From Pseudomonas sp. RC10 (GTDB taxonomy: Bacteria > Pseudomonadota > Gammaproteobacteria > Pseudomonadales > Pseudomonadaceae): a DNA stretch of 64,000 bases. The DNA is taken from the NCBI RefSeq assembly GCF_038397775.1, contig NZ_CP151650.1, forward strand, positions 1,860,001 through 1,924,000. Direction: 5' to 3'. A model generated the notes under the pieces. It was given only the letters and a program-made list of their open reading frames with translations. It was not told the DNA's origin and did no database searches. A program made the translations under genes and the position numbers. Positions 17,222 through 25,747 of the stretch are shown one piece after another (positions within the stretch are counted from its first letter, which is position 1; each line of letters begins with the position of its first letter).

Positions 17222-17413
17222 ATGAGCAGCACTGGCGATAAAGTCAAAGGCATGGCCAACGAAGCAGCCGGTAATGTCAAACAAGGCGTCGGTAAAGTCA
17301 CCGACAACGACAAACTCAAAGCCGAGGGTAAGGCGCAAGAGCTCAAGGGCGAAGCGCAACAAGCGGTTGGCAAAACCAAAGATGCCGTGAAAAAAGGCGT
17401 CGACAAGGCCTGA
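17222..17413 (+). CDS. CsbD-family stress protein
   Basis: A 63-residue hydrophilic helical protein, MSSTGDKVKGMANEAAGNVKQ, with the repeated K-G-x-A-x-x-x-x-G pattern of CsbD. Members accumulate under general or envelope stress; biochemical role unknown. Strong site GAGGAGAAACACG precedes the ATG. Two hairpins follow, one at GGCCCG...CGGGCC near 17414-17440 and one at GCGGCCATC/GATGGCCGT near 17480. Confidence 0.92.
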   Translation: MSSTGDKVKGMANEAAGNVKQGVGKVTDNDKLKAEGKAQELKGEAQQAVGKTKDAVKKGVDKA

Positions 17414-17681
17414 TGGCCCGCGCGCTTCGGCTTCGGGCCCTGACGAGGAGCCTCAAGCGAATACCCGCATGACCTGTAGCGGCCATCCTTTGATGGCCGT
17501 TATTGTGTCCGGCCCAAAACATTCTGCAACAGACATCCTGCAACGTATTCACCGTGGCAAAAGTGCTTAACTGGATGTAAAAAGCCGCCCCGTTCCAGAG
17601 GGCCTATGGAATTTCAAAGCGTTTGCCCGCTCGTATAGGTAAATGTGCTTCAGATACGTCTACGTCGCGAAAGGAGACGCC

Positions 17682-18695
17682 ATGATATTCCCGGATTTGC
17701 GCCAGCTACGTGTGAGAACCGTGTTGGTCAGAACGGTCAAAGAGTTTCTCGACGACGAGATGTCGACCTACGCCTCGGCGTTGGCTTATCAGATGTTGTT
17801 CTCGCTATTCCCGTTTCTGCTGTTTCTGATCGCCCTGATCGGCTTCCTGCATTTGCCCGATTTCTTCAGCTGGCTGCGCCTGCAGTCGGAACTGGTCTTG
17901 CCGCCCGTGGCGCTGGATCAGGTCAACCCCGTGATTGACCAGTTGCAACAATCCAAGGGTGGCTTGCTGTCCATCGGTATCGTGATCGCCCTGTGGTCGG
18001 CTTCTGCGGGCGTGCGGTTGATGATGAGCGCGATGAACGCCGCCTATGACGTTGCCGAAGGACGTCCGGTCTGGAAGCGCATTCCGCTGTCGGTGTTGTA
18101 CACCGTGGGCTTCGCCGGGATGCTGCTGACCACCGCCGCGCTGATGGTCACCGGCCCTCAGGTGATGAGCTGGCTCGCCGCGCAGATCGGCATGGAAGCG
18201 TTCATCGTTACGCTGTGGACGCTGCTGCGTTGGCCAGTGATCATCATTTTGCTGATGGTCTCGGTGGCGACCATGTATTACCTGATGCCTGACGTGAAGC
18301 AGGAATTCCGCTTCATCTCGCCCGGTTCGGTGCTGGCAGTGGTGGTGTGGATCGTGGCCTCGCTGGGCTTTGCCTATTACGTGAAGACGTTCGCTAACTA
18401 CGACGCCATGTACGGCAGCATCGGGGCGATCATCGTGCTCCTGCTGTATTTCTACATTTCCGCTTCGGTCTTGCTGCTGGGCGCAGAGATGAATGCCGTG
18501 ATCGAGCACATGTCCGAAGAGGGCAAGGCCAAGGGTGAAAAAGTGGCGGGCGATGGCGGTGAAAATGCCGATGGCGAGACCGTGATTGCGAAGAAGCACG
18601 TCTCGGGTCTGGGACGGGATCACACCCACGATCACGATCATGATTACGAACCGGCGCTGCAACCCCTGCAACCGCTCAAAACCGATAAACCCTGA
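17682..18695 (+). CDS. YihY/BrkB-family inner-membrane protein
   Basis: A 337-residue membrane protein with six hydrophobic helices from residue 30 to 275, opening with YASALAYQMLFSLFPFLLFL, the family signature. Some members were mis-called ribonuclease BN; function is unclear. The C-terminal 50 residues are cytoplasmic and end in a His/Asp-rich run (DHTHDHDHDYEP) that might bind divalent metal. The start follows AAAGGAGACGCC. Peptide deformylase lies 62 bases downstream and may be co-transcribed. Confidence 0.88.
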   Translation: MIFPDLRQLRVRTVLVRTVKEFLDDEMSTYASALAYQMLFSLFPFLLFLIALIGFLHLPDFFSWLRLQSELVLPPVALDQVNPVIDQLQQSKGGLLSIGIVIALWSASAGVRLMMSAMNAAYDVAEGRPVWKRIPLSVLYTVGFAGMLLTTAALMVTGPQVMSWLAAQIGMEAFIVTLWTLLRWPVIIILLMVSVATMYYLMPDVKQEFRFISPGSVLAVVVWIVASLGFAYYVKTFANYDAMYGSIGAIIVLLLYFYISASVLLLGAEMNAVIEHMSEEGKAKGEKVAGDGGENADGETVIAKKHVSGLGRDHTHDHDHDYEPALQPLQPLKTDKP

Positions 18696-18757
18696 TCGAT
18701 CCTTGTGGCAGGATGCGCATCTGACCGGCGCATCCGCCCCTTTCGAAAGGTTCTTCC

Positions 18758-19297
18758 ATGATTCGTGAAATTCTGAAAATGGGTGACGAGCGCCTGCTGC
18801 GCGTTGCGCCGCCCGTGCCCCAGTCGATGTTCGGCTCGCGTGAGCTGAAAACCCTGATCGACGACATGTTCGAAACCATGCGCAGCGTGGGGGGCGTCGG
18901 GTTGGCCGCGCCGCAGATTGGTGTCGATCTGCAGCTGGTGATCTTCGGTTTCGAGCGCAGTGAGCGTTACCCGGATGCCGAGGCTGTGCCGCAGACCATT
19001 CTGCTCAATCCGCTGATCACGCCGCTGGAACCGACCGTGGAAGAAGGCTGGGAAGGGTGTCTGTCCGTGCCGGGTTTACGCGGTGTGGTCGAGCGTTACG
19101 AGCACATCCGCTATGAAGGGTTCGATCCCGATGGCAAGGCGATTCAGCGCGACGCGCGAGGGTTTCACGCACGGGTGGTGCAGCATGAATGCGATCACCT
19201 GATCGGTCGTCTGTACCCCTCGCGGGTCAAGGATTTCACCCGCTTCGGCTTCACCGAGGTGCTGTTTCCTGACATGGACCCGAATGCGGATGATTGA
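18758..19297 (+). CDS. def: Peptide deformylase
   Basis: Removes the formyl group from the N-terminal methionine of new proteins. All three family motifs are intact: [10 protein letters not shown] (near residue 46), EGCLSVPG with the metal-ligand Cys (near 93) and QHECDHLIG with the two His ligands and catalytic Glu (near 138). At 179 residues it is normal length. It is not beside fmt, so it may be an additional paralogue of the primary def. Confidence 0.95.
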   Translation: MIREILKMGDERLLRVAPPVPQSMFGSRELKTLIDDMFETMRSVGGVGLAAPQIGVDLQLVIFGFERSERYPDAEAVPQTILLNPLITPLEPTVEEGWEGCLSVPGLRGVVERYEHIRYEGFDPDGKAIQRDARGFHARVVQHECDHLIGRLYPSRVKDFTRFGFTEVLFPDMDPNADD

Positions 19298-19391
19298 TCA
19301 CGGGATATGAAGTGAAATGCGACCTCATTGTGGGAGCCAGCAAGCCGACCCCACAGGCGCTTTTGCGCTCTACAAACCGTTTTCTTGAAGC

Positions 19392-20222
19392 CTATTTGCC
19401 CGGTTTGACGAACCGCAGCGTCATTCGGTCCGACTCGCCAATCGCCAGGTATTTGTCCTTGTCCTGATCACCCTTCATCAACGCGGGCGGGAGGGTCCAG
19501 ACGCCGTCGGGGTAATCCTTGGTGTCCTTGGGGTTGGCGTTGACTTCGCTCTGACCCACCAGCTTGAATCCCGCAGTTTCGGCCAGTTTCACCACGTAAT
19601 CGGTGGGCAGGTAGCCGTTCTTTTCGTTGTCCTTGGCCGTGGTGCCCGGCTTGGCCCGATGGTCGACTACGCCCAATGTCCCGCCCGGTTTCAGCACGGT
19701 GTAAAACGCCTTGAACGTCGCGGCTTCATTGCCTTCATCGACCCAGTTGTGCACGTTGCGGAAGGTCAGCACGGTGTCCGCCGAACCAGGCTTGCCGAAA
19801 ACCGGAGTCTTGGGGGCATACGCTACTACGTCGACCTTGCCGTAATGCGCAGGGTCGGCGGCGTATTTCTGCCGGAGGCTCTCGGCGGATTTTTTCGCAT
19901 AATCGCTTTCCGAAGGGTCGACGATAGCGGCGACGTAATGGCCTTTGTCTTTGAGCAAGGGGGCCAGCACTTCGCTGTACCAGCCATTGCCCGGCGTGAT
20001 TTCGATGACGGTCTGATCGGTGCGCACGCCAAAGAAGGTCAGCGTCTGTTCCGGATGCCGGTACTGATCGCGGGCCGCATTTTTGGGCACGCGCCAGTCG
20101 CCCTTGAGCACTGTGGCGAACTGTTCATGGCTGATGTTTGACGCGGAAGCAGGTGTGGCGGCAGTGGCCAGTGACGACCCGAAAAGGGCCGCGAGGGAAA
20201 CGGCTAACAGCGTGGTTTTCAT
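19392..20222 (-). CDS. Exported class I methyltransferase-like protein
   Basis: 276 residues with a signal peptide (MKTTLLAVSLAALFGSSLATA) before a SAM-binding Rossmann domain. The glycine-rich motif is altered to EITPGNGWYSEVLAPLL; VDP and DTVLTFRNVHNW follow, as in the family annotated as periplasmic methyltransferases. SAM is normally absent from the periplasm, so activity is uncertain and repurposing is possible. An alternative ATG lies two codons upstream at 20228. Confidence 0.82.
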   Translation of the reverse strand: MKTTLLAVSLAALFGSSLATAATPASASNISHEQFATVLKGDWRVPKNAARDQYRHPEQTLTFFGVRTDQTVIEITPGNGWYSEVLAPLLKDKGHYVAAIVDPSESDYAKKSAESLRQKYAADPAHYGKVDVVAYAPKTPVFGKPGSADTVLTFRNVHNWVDEGNEAATFKAFYTVLKPGGTLGVVDHRAKPGTTAKDNEKNGYLPTDYVVKLAETAGFKLVGQSEVNANPKDTKDYPDGVWTLPPALMKGDQDKDKYLAIGESDRMTLRFVKPGK

Positions 20223-20295
20223 GTGCATCCCGGTTGACGGCAGGAAGTGATGGCCGAGGCTAGCACGCACGATGGAGGGACGCGTGGCACATTTG

Positions 20296-20354
20296 GTTTG
20301 GTCGTCATAACCAAACGATCTACATCTTTCCCGGTCTCGATGTACAACGTTGTA
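20296..20354. promoter_or_regulatory. Two inverted repeats in a divergent promoter region
   Basis: GTTTGGT/ACCAAAC (20296-20302 and 20310-20316) and a perfect 12-bp palindrome TACAACGTTGTA (20343-20354) lie between the divergent genes at 20222 and 20456. The second resembles LacI/GalR-type operators with a central AACGTT. No such regulator gene is in the window. Confidence 0.45.
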
Positions 20355-20455
20355 TCTGTCATGTGCAGAATTGCGGGGCCGCTTCTTCCTTACGTGAAGG
20401 ATCAGGGGGTTCGAGTATTCCTTTGGCGACCTTCGCACCCGACCGGTATCCCGAC

Positions 20456-21235
20456 ATGGCTCAAGGCTACGCAGAATTAAGAATGTACGTTGCCCCTGAC
20501 CGCGTGCGCGAGGCGCAGGAGCAATGGGTGAGCCGCGTGCTTGAATTGCTCGGGGCAGCACGCCTGGACGCCCAGCCGCTTGATTTGCCGCAGCTCTGGC
20601 TGTCGCCGCATTTGTTGATCACGCAAACCTGCGGCTACCCGCTGATGACCCAACTGCGGGGGCAGGTTCAGGTGGTGGGACGTCCGGTGTATCAACTGCC
20701 CCACAGCGCTGATGGCAACCATTGCAGCGTGCTGGTGGCGCGGGCCGATGATGCGCGTGGGCGGCTGGAGGATTTCCGCGGCAGTCGCGGGCTGCTCAAC
20801 TCGCGGGACTCCAATTCCGGCATGAACCTGTTTCGTCACGCGTTGGCACCGCTGCAAGCAGGCGGCACTTTCTTCGCCGACGTGTCGTTGACGGGCGGCC
20901 ACCGCAACAGCTTGGCCGCGATCAAGGCAGGGCGGGGAGATCTCGCCGCCATCGACAGCGTGACCTTCGACTATCTCGCGCGTGATCACAGTGAAGAAGT
21001 CGCGCAGGTGAAGGTGATCGGGCGCACCGCCGAGGGGCCGTGCCTGCCCTATATCACCCGCGTCGGCGCTGATGCCGAGGTGATTCGGGCCGCGTTGAAT
21101 CAGGCCCTCAAAGACCTGCCGCACGTTGCGCAGGTGCTGGCGATCAGCGAAGTGCTGCCCTCCCGCGAAGAGGATTACCAGGTGCTGCTCGATTACGAAC
21201 GACACGCGCAAAGCCTGGGATTGCCAGTGTTGTAA
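20456..21235 (+). CDS. PhnD-like ABC substrate-binding protein without signal peptide
   Basis: A 259-residue protein with the phosphate/phosphonate-binding (PhnD-like, type II periplasmic binding) fold: YPLMTQLRG, RGLLNSRDSNSGMNLFRH, FFADVSLTGGHRNSLAAIKAGRGDLAAIDSV. The Ser/Asn-rich loop SRDSNSG would contact the ligand. No signal peptide precedes the domain from any nearby start, so the protein is predicted cytoplasmic, and no ABC permease or ATPase is adjacent. An alternative start at 20483 shortens it by nine residues. Confidence 0.8.
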   Translation: MAQGYAELRMYVAPDRVREAQEQWVSRVLELLGAARLDAQPLDLPQLWLSPHLLITQTCGYPLMTQLRGQVQVVGRPVYQLPHSADGNHCSVLVARADDARGRLEDFRGSRGLLNSRDSNSGMNLFRHALAPLQAGGTFFADVSLTGGHRNSLAAIKAGRGDLAAIDSVTFDYLARDHSEEVAQVKVIGRTAEGPCLPYITRVGADAEVIRAALNQALKDLPHVAQVLAISEVLPSREEDYQVLLDYERHAQSLGLPVL

Positions 21236-21411
21236 GCCGCTTCGCAGATCACAGGTGGGGCGCTGATGTGAAAAAACTGAAACCTGTGACGTGCGCGCAG
21301 GTCTTGAATGAAACGTGTGCTGTGCCGAAGCCGACCGAGCCTGTCTTGACGTGGGCTTGATCGCTGACGATGTGACCGAACTCATTAACCAAGAACTAAA
21401 AAGAGACAACC

Positions 21412-22425
21412 ATGACATCGATCAAACACTTGCTGGGCGGCTCGCTGCTCGCGTTGGCGGTTCTGACTCAGCCCGCGCACAGCGCTGAAAAGACCACGCC
21501 CATTCATTTCGGCGACATCACTTGGGAAAGCGGCAGCCTGATCACCGAGGTCCTGCGGACTATCGTCGAGAAGGGCTACGGTTACCCGACCGACAAGCTG
21601 CCAGGCAGCACGGTCAGCCTCGAAGCGGCGCTGGCCAAGAACGACATTCAGGTGATCGGTGAAGAGTGGGCCGGTCGCAGCCCCGCGTGGGTGAAAGCGG
21701 AATCCGAAGGCAAGGTCTATGGCCTCGGCAACATCGTCAAAGGCGCCACGGAAGGCTGGTGGGTGCCGGAATTCGTGATCAAGGGTGACCCAGAAAAAGG
21801 CATCAAACCCCTGGCGCCGGACCTCAAATCGGTGGCTGACCTGCCCAAGTACAAAGACGTGTTCAAAGACCCGGAAGACCCGAGCAAGGGCCGGTTCCTC
21901 AACAGCCCGACGGGTTGGACCTCTGAGATCGTCAACACCCAAAAGCTCAAGGCGTACAAGCTCAACGACACCTACGTGAACTTCCGTACCGGCTCTGGCG
22001 CAGCACTGGACGCGGAAATCGCCTCGTCCATTCGCCGTAATAAACCGGTGCTGTTCTACTACTGGTCACCGACGCCGTTGCTGGGCCGTTTCAAGCTGAT
22101 CAAGCTGGAAGAACCGCCATTCAACGAGGCCGCGTGGAAGACCCTGTCCGATGCCTCCAACCCGAACCCGATCGGCTCGGCCTCATTGGCCGCGCACCTG
22201 GCCATCGGTGTGTCCGAGCCGTTCCACAAGCAATATCCAGAGCTGGTGAGCTTCTTCGAGAAGGTTGATCTGCCGATTGATCAACTGAACAAAACCCTCG
22301 GCGAAATGAGCGAGAAACGTCTGGAGCCGGATGCGGTGGCCAAGACGTTCCTGAAAGACCACCCGGAAATCTGGACTGCGTGGGTGCCTGCTGACATCGC
22401 GAAGAAGGTCTCGGCGGGGTTGTAA
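21412..22425 (+). CDS. Orphan OpuAC/ProX-type substrate-binding protein
   Basis: Periplasmic binding protein of 337 residues for quaternary amines such as glycine betaine or choline, by family. It has a signal peptide (cleavage near AHS-AEK), then the OpuAC pattern IHFGDITWESGSLITEVLRTI, EEWAGRSPAW, and the ligand-cage aromatics in GWWVPEFVIKGD and LFYYWSPTPLLGRF. No transporter ATPase or permease gene is adjacent, so it must share a transporter encoded elsewhere. Confidence 0.87.
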   Translation: MTSIKHLLGGSLLALAVLTQPAHSAEKTTPIHFGDITWESGSLITEVLRTIVEKGYGYPTDKLPGSTVSLEAALAKNDIQVIGEEWAGRSPAWVKAESEGKVYGLGNIVKGATEGWWVPEFVIKGDPEKGIKPLAPDLKSVADLPKYKDVFKDPEDPSKGRFLNSPTGWTSEIVNTQKLKAYKLNDTYVNFRTGSGAALDAEIASSIRRNKPVLFYYWSPTPLLGRFKLIKLEEPPFNEAAWKTLSDASNPNPIGSASLAAHLAIGVSEPFHKQYPELVSFFEKVDLPIDQLNKTLGEMSEKRLEPDAVAKTFLKDHPEIWTAWVPADIAKKVSAGL

Positions 22426-22446
22426 GTCGTTTCGAGCAATTCCCCT

Positions 22447-22468
22447 CGTGGGCATGAGCTTGCCCACG
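22447..22468. terminator. Hairpin after the orphan binding-protein gene
   Basis: CGTGGGCA-TGAGCT-TGCCCACG, an 8-bp perfect stem, lies 22 bases after the stop codon. It resembles a REP half-element more than an intrinsic terminator because no T-run follows. The rest of 22426-22718 shows no gene. Confidence 0.5.
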
Positions 22469-22718
22469 GAGGCGGATTCCAGAAACGACAGGGATGTGGA
22501 TGTACTGGCCCTTCGTGATCAAGCCCACTCCCTTCTGTGCCAGGCTTGCAGGCTGCAATCTCCTCAACCTTGCTCCAAATCTGTGGTCTCACCCCAGAAC
22601 GCACCGCTCGCCTTGCGCCGGGCACGCGTTTGATCAGTTGGTAAAGCGTGGCTCAACTGCTAGCGTTCGGGGGAGTCAGTGAGTTGATCACACAGATAAA
22701 AGTCGCCGGGGAGAGGAC

Positions 22719-23285
22719 ATGGGATATAGCAGATCGACTGCGTTGACGATTTTGAACTTGGCGGCCGGAGGGCTTTTTGGCGTATTGGTGGGGGCGTCAG
22801 GCTGTGCGCTGGCCGGCGACACCGCTCCCGATCCCTCAGCCTCGCGCCCAGCACAACCCTCCGCTCAATCACCGGCCACCGCGTCTACAGCGCCCGACGC
22901 GCTGGCTTTCGTCAAGGATCATCATTTGGGCGAGAGCCTCGGCTGGCTGGGGTACCAAGTGGCGTCGCGCACTGTGACGTTCACCACCATCGTCGAAGCC
23001 GTCGGGCGCACTAAGGCCCAGGAAATCGTCAAGGACGAACTCCAGTATTTGCAGCCCCAGTATCAACAGGAATGGGATCGAAACCTCGCCGCTGCCTACT
23101 CGGCTTCGTTTACCCCTGACGAACTGACGGCCCTCGACGCGGGTGATCCGCCGCCTGAAGTTGCCAATAAATTCCGCGCCAAGCAGCGCGACGTCGGCAT
23201 GGACATGAAAGGCCGTTCCAGTGAGTTGCTCAAGGTCTATGTGTCGACCGCGCTGGACAACGCGCTGAAAAAAGCCAAGCCTTGA
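22719..23285 (+). CDS. Hypothetical exported protein
   Basis: 188 residues. A hydrophobic N-terminal segment ends in ASGCALAG, an imperfect lipobox, then a Ser/Pro/Ala-rich linker (residues 35-62), then a helical domain with TAPDALAFVKDHHLGE and WDRNLAAAYSASFTPDEL. The latter resembles the DUF2059-like pattern of a helical bundle with a conserved F-T-P-x-E-L. GAGAGGAC precedes the start. Function unknown. Confidence 0.7.
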   Translation: MGYSRSTALTILNLAAGGLFGVLVGASGCALAGDTAPDPSASRPAQPSAQSPATASTAPDALAFVKDHHLGESLGWLGYQVASRTVTFTTIVEAVGRTKAQEIVKDELQYLQPQYQQEWDRNLAAAYSASFTPDELTALDAGDPPPEVANKFRAKQRDVGMDMKGRSSELLKVYVSTALDNALKKAKP

Positions 23286-23346
23286 GGCGTCGGGTGCTGC
23301 CAGCAGCGTCCGGCCTATTTTTTGATCGACAGGGGAAGGAGAGACC

Positions 23347-23784
23347 ATGGACCCATTCATGCAGGCGGCCATCGACGAAGCGCAGAAAGGGCTGGACGAG
23401 GGTGGCATTCCCATTGGCTCGGTGATCGTCCACGACGGCAAGATCATTGGTCGCGGCCATAACCGTCGGGTGCAAGAAGGCAGCGCGATCAAGCACGGCG
23501 AAATGGACGCGTTCGAAAACGCCGGACGCCAGCCCGCCAGGGTTTACCGCGAAGCCACGCTCTACACGACCCTCTCACCCTGCGCGATGTGCAGTGGCGC
23601 GATCCTGCTGTATGGCATTCGCAAAATCATCGTCGGCGAGAACGAGACGTTCATGGGTGAAGAAGCACTCTTGCGCTCGCGAGGCGTGCAAGTGGACGTG
23701 GTGCACAACGCCACCTGCATCGGGCTGATGAAGCAATTCATCGCCGACAAGCCTGAATTGTGGAATGAGGATATCGGCGAATAA
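23347..23784 (+). CDS. Cytosine-deaminase-like enzyme of the fungal FCY1 type
   Basis: Zinc-dependent deaminase of 145 residues. Zinc and proton-relay motif HGEMDA and the second zinc motif PCAMC are intact. The context YTTLSPCAMCSGAILLYG, VGENETF, MKQFI and the terminal EDIGE closely follow yeast cytosine deaminase, more so than tRNA adenosine deaminase TadA. Deamination of cytosine to uracil for pyrimidine salvage is therefore the best guess. GGGGAAGGAGAGACC precedes the ATG. No pyrimidine transporter is adjacent. Confidence 0.82.
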   Translation: MDPFMQAAIDEAQKGLDEGGIPIGSVIVHDGKIIGRGHNRRVQEGSAIKHGEMDAFENAGRQPARVYREATLYTTLSPCAMCSGAILLYGIRKIIVGENETFMGEEALLRSRGVQVDVVHNATCIGLMKQFIADKPELWNEDIGE

Positions 23785-23811
23785 CGCGTCCCGTCGCCAC
23801 TCCGCGATCCT

Positions 23812-23916
23812 TGTGGGAGACGCCGGAGGGACGACGGCAGCGATTCGGCGAGTCAGTCACAGCGTGTGTATCTGATGTACCGTTTCGCTGCCGTCGTCCC
23901 TCCGGCGTCTCCCACA
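23812..23916. repeat. Long perfect inverted repeat with 32-bp arms
   Basis: TGTGGGAGACGCCGGAGGGA and the next 12 bases (23812-23843) are repeated exactly in inverted orientation at 23885-23916 around a 41-base loop; imperfect pairing continues a few bases further. It lies between convergent genes and begins with the REP-like TGTGGGAG core, so it may be an unusually long REP pair able to form a cruciform or RNA stem. Confidence 0.85.
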
Positions 23917-23961
23917 GGATCTGTGGCGTACCAGAGGTTCTCGCAGACCTTCACACCTTGC

Positions 23962-25281
23962 TTAATCCAGCCGCAACGTCGAATTGAACTGGCTGATCGC
24001 ATCCACCACATGCCGTGATCCCTGCTGGATCTCCAGAATCACTTCCCCGGCCTCATTGGCCAGTTCCACCCCGGTGCCCGTTCTGCTAAGGCTCGACTGC
24101 ATGCTCGACACCGCGCTCTTGGCCAGTTCGTTGTTCTGTCGCACCACGTCCACAATCTCGATGGTCGCCTTGCTGGTTCGCGCTGCCAGCCCTCGCACTT
24201 CATCGGCCACCACCGCAAACCCACGCCCGTGCTCTCCCGCGCGTGCGGCCTCGATGGCCGCGTTGAGGGCCAGGAGGTTGGTCTGATCGGCAATCCCGCG
24301 AATGGTCTGGACGATGGTGGCGATGATTTCCGACTGTTTGTTCACCGCATCGATGCTGCGCGCCGCTTCGTTGAGGTCATTGGAAATCTGCTCAATCACC
24401 TCCACCGTTTGCTGCACCACGCTGGAACCCTTCTGCGCACAGGCGTCGGTGCGTACCGAGGTGTCGTGGGCGGTGGTGGCGGCGTTGCGCTGCACGGTCA
24501 CTTGTTCAGTGATGTCGCTGGCGAATTTCACCACTTTGTACAGACGCCCCTTGGCATCGAACAGCGGGTTGTACGTCGCTTCGAGATAAACCGTATGACC
24601 GTGCTTATCGACCCGCTCGAAACGATGGGCATGATATTCGCCGCGATTGAGCGATGCCCAGAACGCCTTGTACGCCGGGGACTCCACTTCGGCGCGGGTG
24701 CAAAACAGGCTGTGGTGCTGACCCACGATCTCGGCCAGCGTGTAATGCATGGTCTTGAGGAAGTTTTCGTTGGCCGTGATGACCCGACCGTCAGGGGAGA
24801 ACTCGATCATTGCCATCGAGCGGCCGATCGCGCAGATCATGCTCTGGTTTTCATGGCTCTTGTGCGCCCGAGCAGTGATGTCCGACGCCACTTTGATCAC
24901 GCTTTGAACCCGGCCGTCGGTGTCATAGACCGGCATGTAGCTCGCTTCCAGCCAGATTTCCCGTCCGGATTTGTCCAGACGCATGAACTCGCCGCACAGC
25001 GGTTCACCGCGGGCAAGGTCGCGCCATAATTTGCCGTAGGCCTCGCTGTCGCAGAACGCTTTCTCGCAAAAGATCCGGTGATGCTTGCCCACCAGTTCAC
25101 CCGGCTGATAGCCCATGGTGAGACAAAAATTCTCATTGGCGTCGAGGATGATGCCTTCCGGCGTGAATTCGATCATGGCCATGGAACGGCTGATCGCCGC
25201 GAGTTTGGCCTTCGACTGGCACAACGCGGCGGTGGAAACTTGTAACTCGGCTTCGACAGCCTTGCGGACGGAATTGAACAT
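23962..25281 (-). CDS. Soluble chemoreceptor with two PAS domains, BdlA-like
   Basis: 439-residue cytoplasmic methyl-accepting signal transducer without membrane segments. PAS1 spans about residues 28-145 ([17 protein letters not shown]), PAS2 about 150-268 ([17 protein letters not shown]), and the signalling domain follows with the hairpin [20 protein letters not shown]. This layout is that of BdlA, which controls biofilm dispersion in Pseudomonas aeruginosa in response to redox or nutrient cues. Function here is inferred from architecture. GAGGTG precedes the ATG. Confidence 0.88.
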   Translation of the reverse strand: MFNSVRKAVEAELQVSTAALCQSKAKLAAISRSMAMIEFTPEGIILDANENFCLTMGYQPGELVGKHHRIFCEKAFCDSEAYGKLWRDLARGEPLCGEFMRLDKSGREIWLEASYMPVYDTDGRVQSVIKVASDITARAHKSHENQSMICAIGRSMAMIEFSPDGRVITANENFLKTMHYTLAEIVGQHHSLFCTRAEVESPAYKAFWASLNRGEYHAHRFERVDKHGHTVYLEATYNPLFDAKGRLYKVVKFASDITEQVTVQRNAATTAHDTSVRTDACAQKGSSVVQQTVEVIEQISNDLNEAARSIDAVNKQSEIIATIVQTIRGIADQTNLLALNAAIEAARAGEHGRGFAVVADEVRGLAARTSKATIEIVDVVRQNNELAKSAVSSMQSSLSRTGTGVELANEAGEVILEIQQGSRHVVDAISQFNSTLRLD

Positions 25282-25747
25282 GGGCCAGACACCTCGATAA
25301 TTACGAAAACGTGGTCAACGCGACCGTCTTCCTTGATGGGTTGATACGGAAATCGACCTGAGGGCGCCGTGCTTGAGTCATGGCGGTATGACATCGCACA
25401 GCAATGAACGCTGCGAAAAAGGGCTGCCCGGCGCGTGATAGGAGGGTTGGGGAATGTTAAAACATGTGAATACCAGTCGTCTGATCACAATCGAAGCGAT
25501 CAGCGGTAGTCGATTTGCGGAGTGACCGAGCCTGTCCATATGCGGCGCCTGACTTCCAGTGTCGATGACTGATGCGGCCCGTGCACGGCGCGTTGTCAGC
25601 GCCGAGCCACGTTGGATCAGAGCATAGTCAACGTCATGGCGGTTGCAATCCGAATAGTGGCAATTCACATTCGATTGCGTTGGAATTCACAAATGGCCAC
25701 ATAAAACTGCGCCGTCTTCAGAAAGGACAGCGCGACGGTGGGGTAGA
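25282..25747. other. Intergenic region without a supported gene
   Basis: 466 bases upstream of the BdlA-like gene and downstream of the DapF-like gene. A 96-codon minus-strand ORF (25378-25668) has an unconvincing composition and no start site. The region presumably holds the receptor promoter; no clear repeat or terminator seen. Confidence 0.55.
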
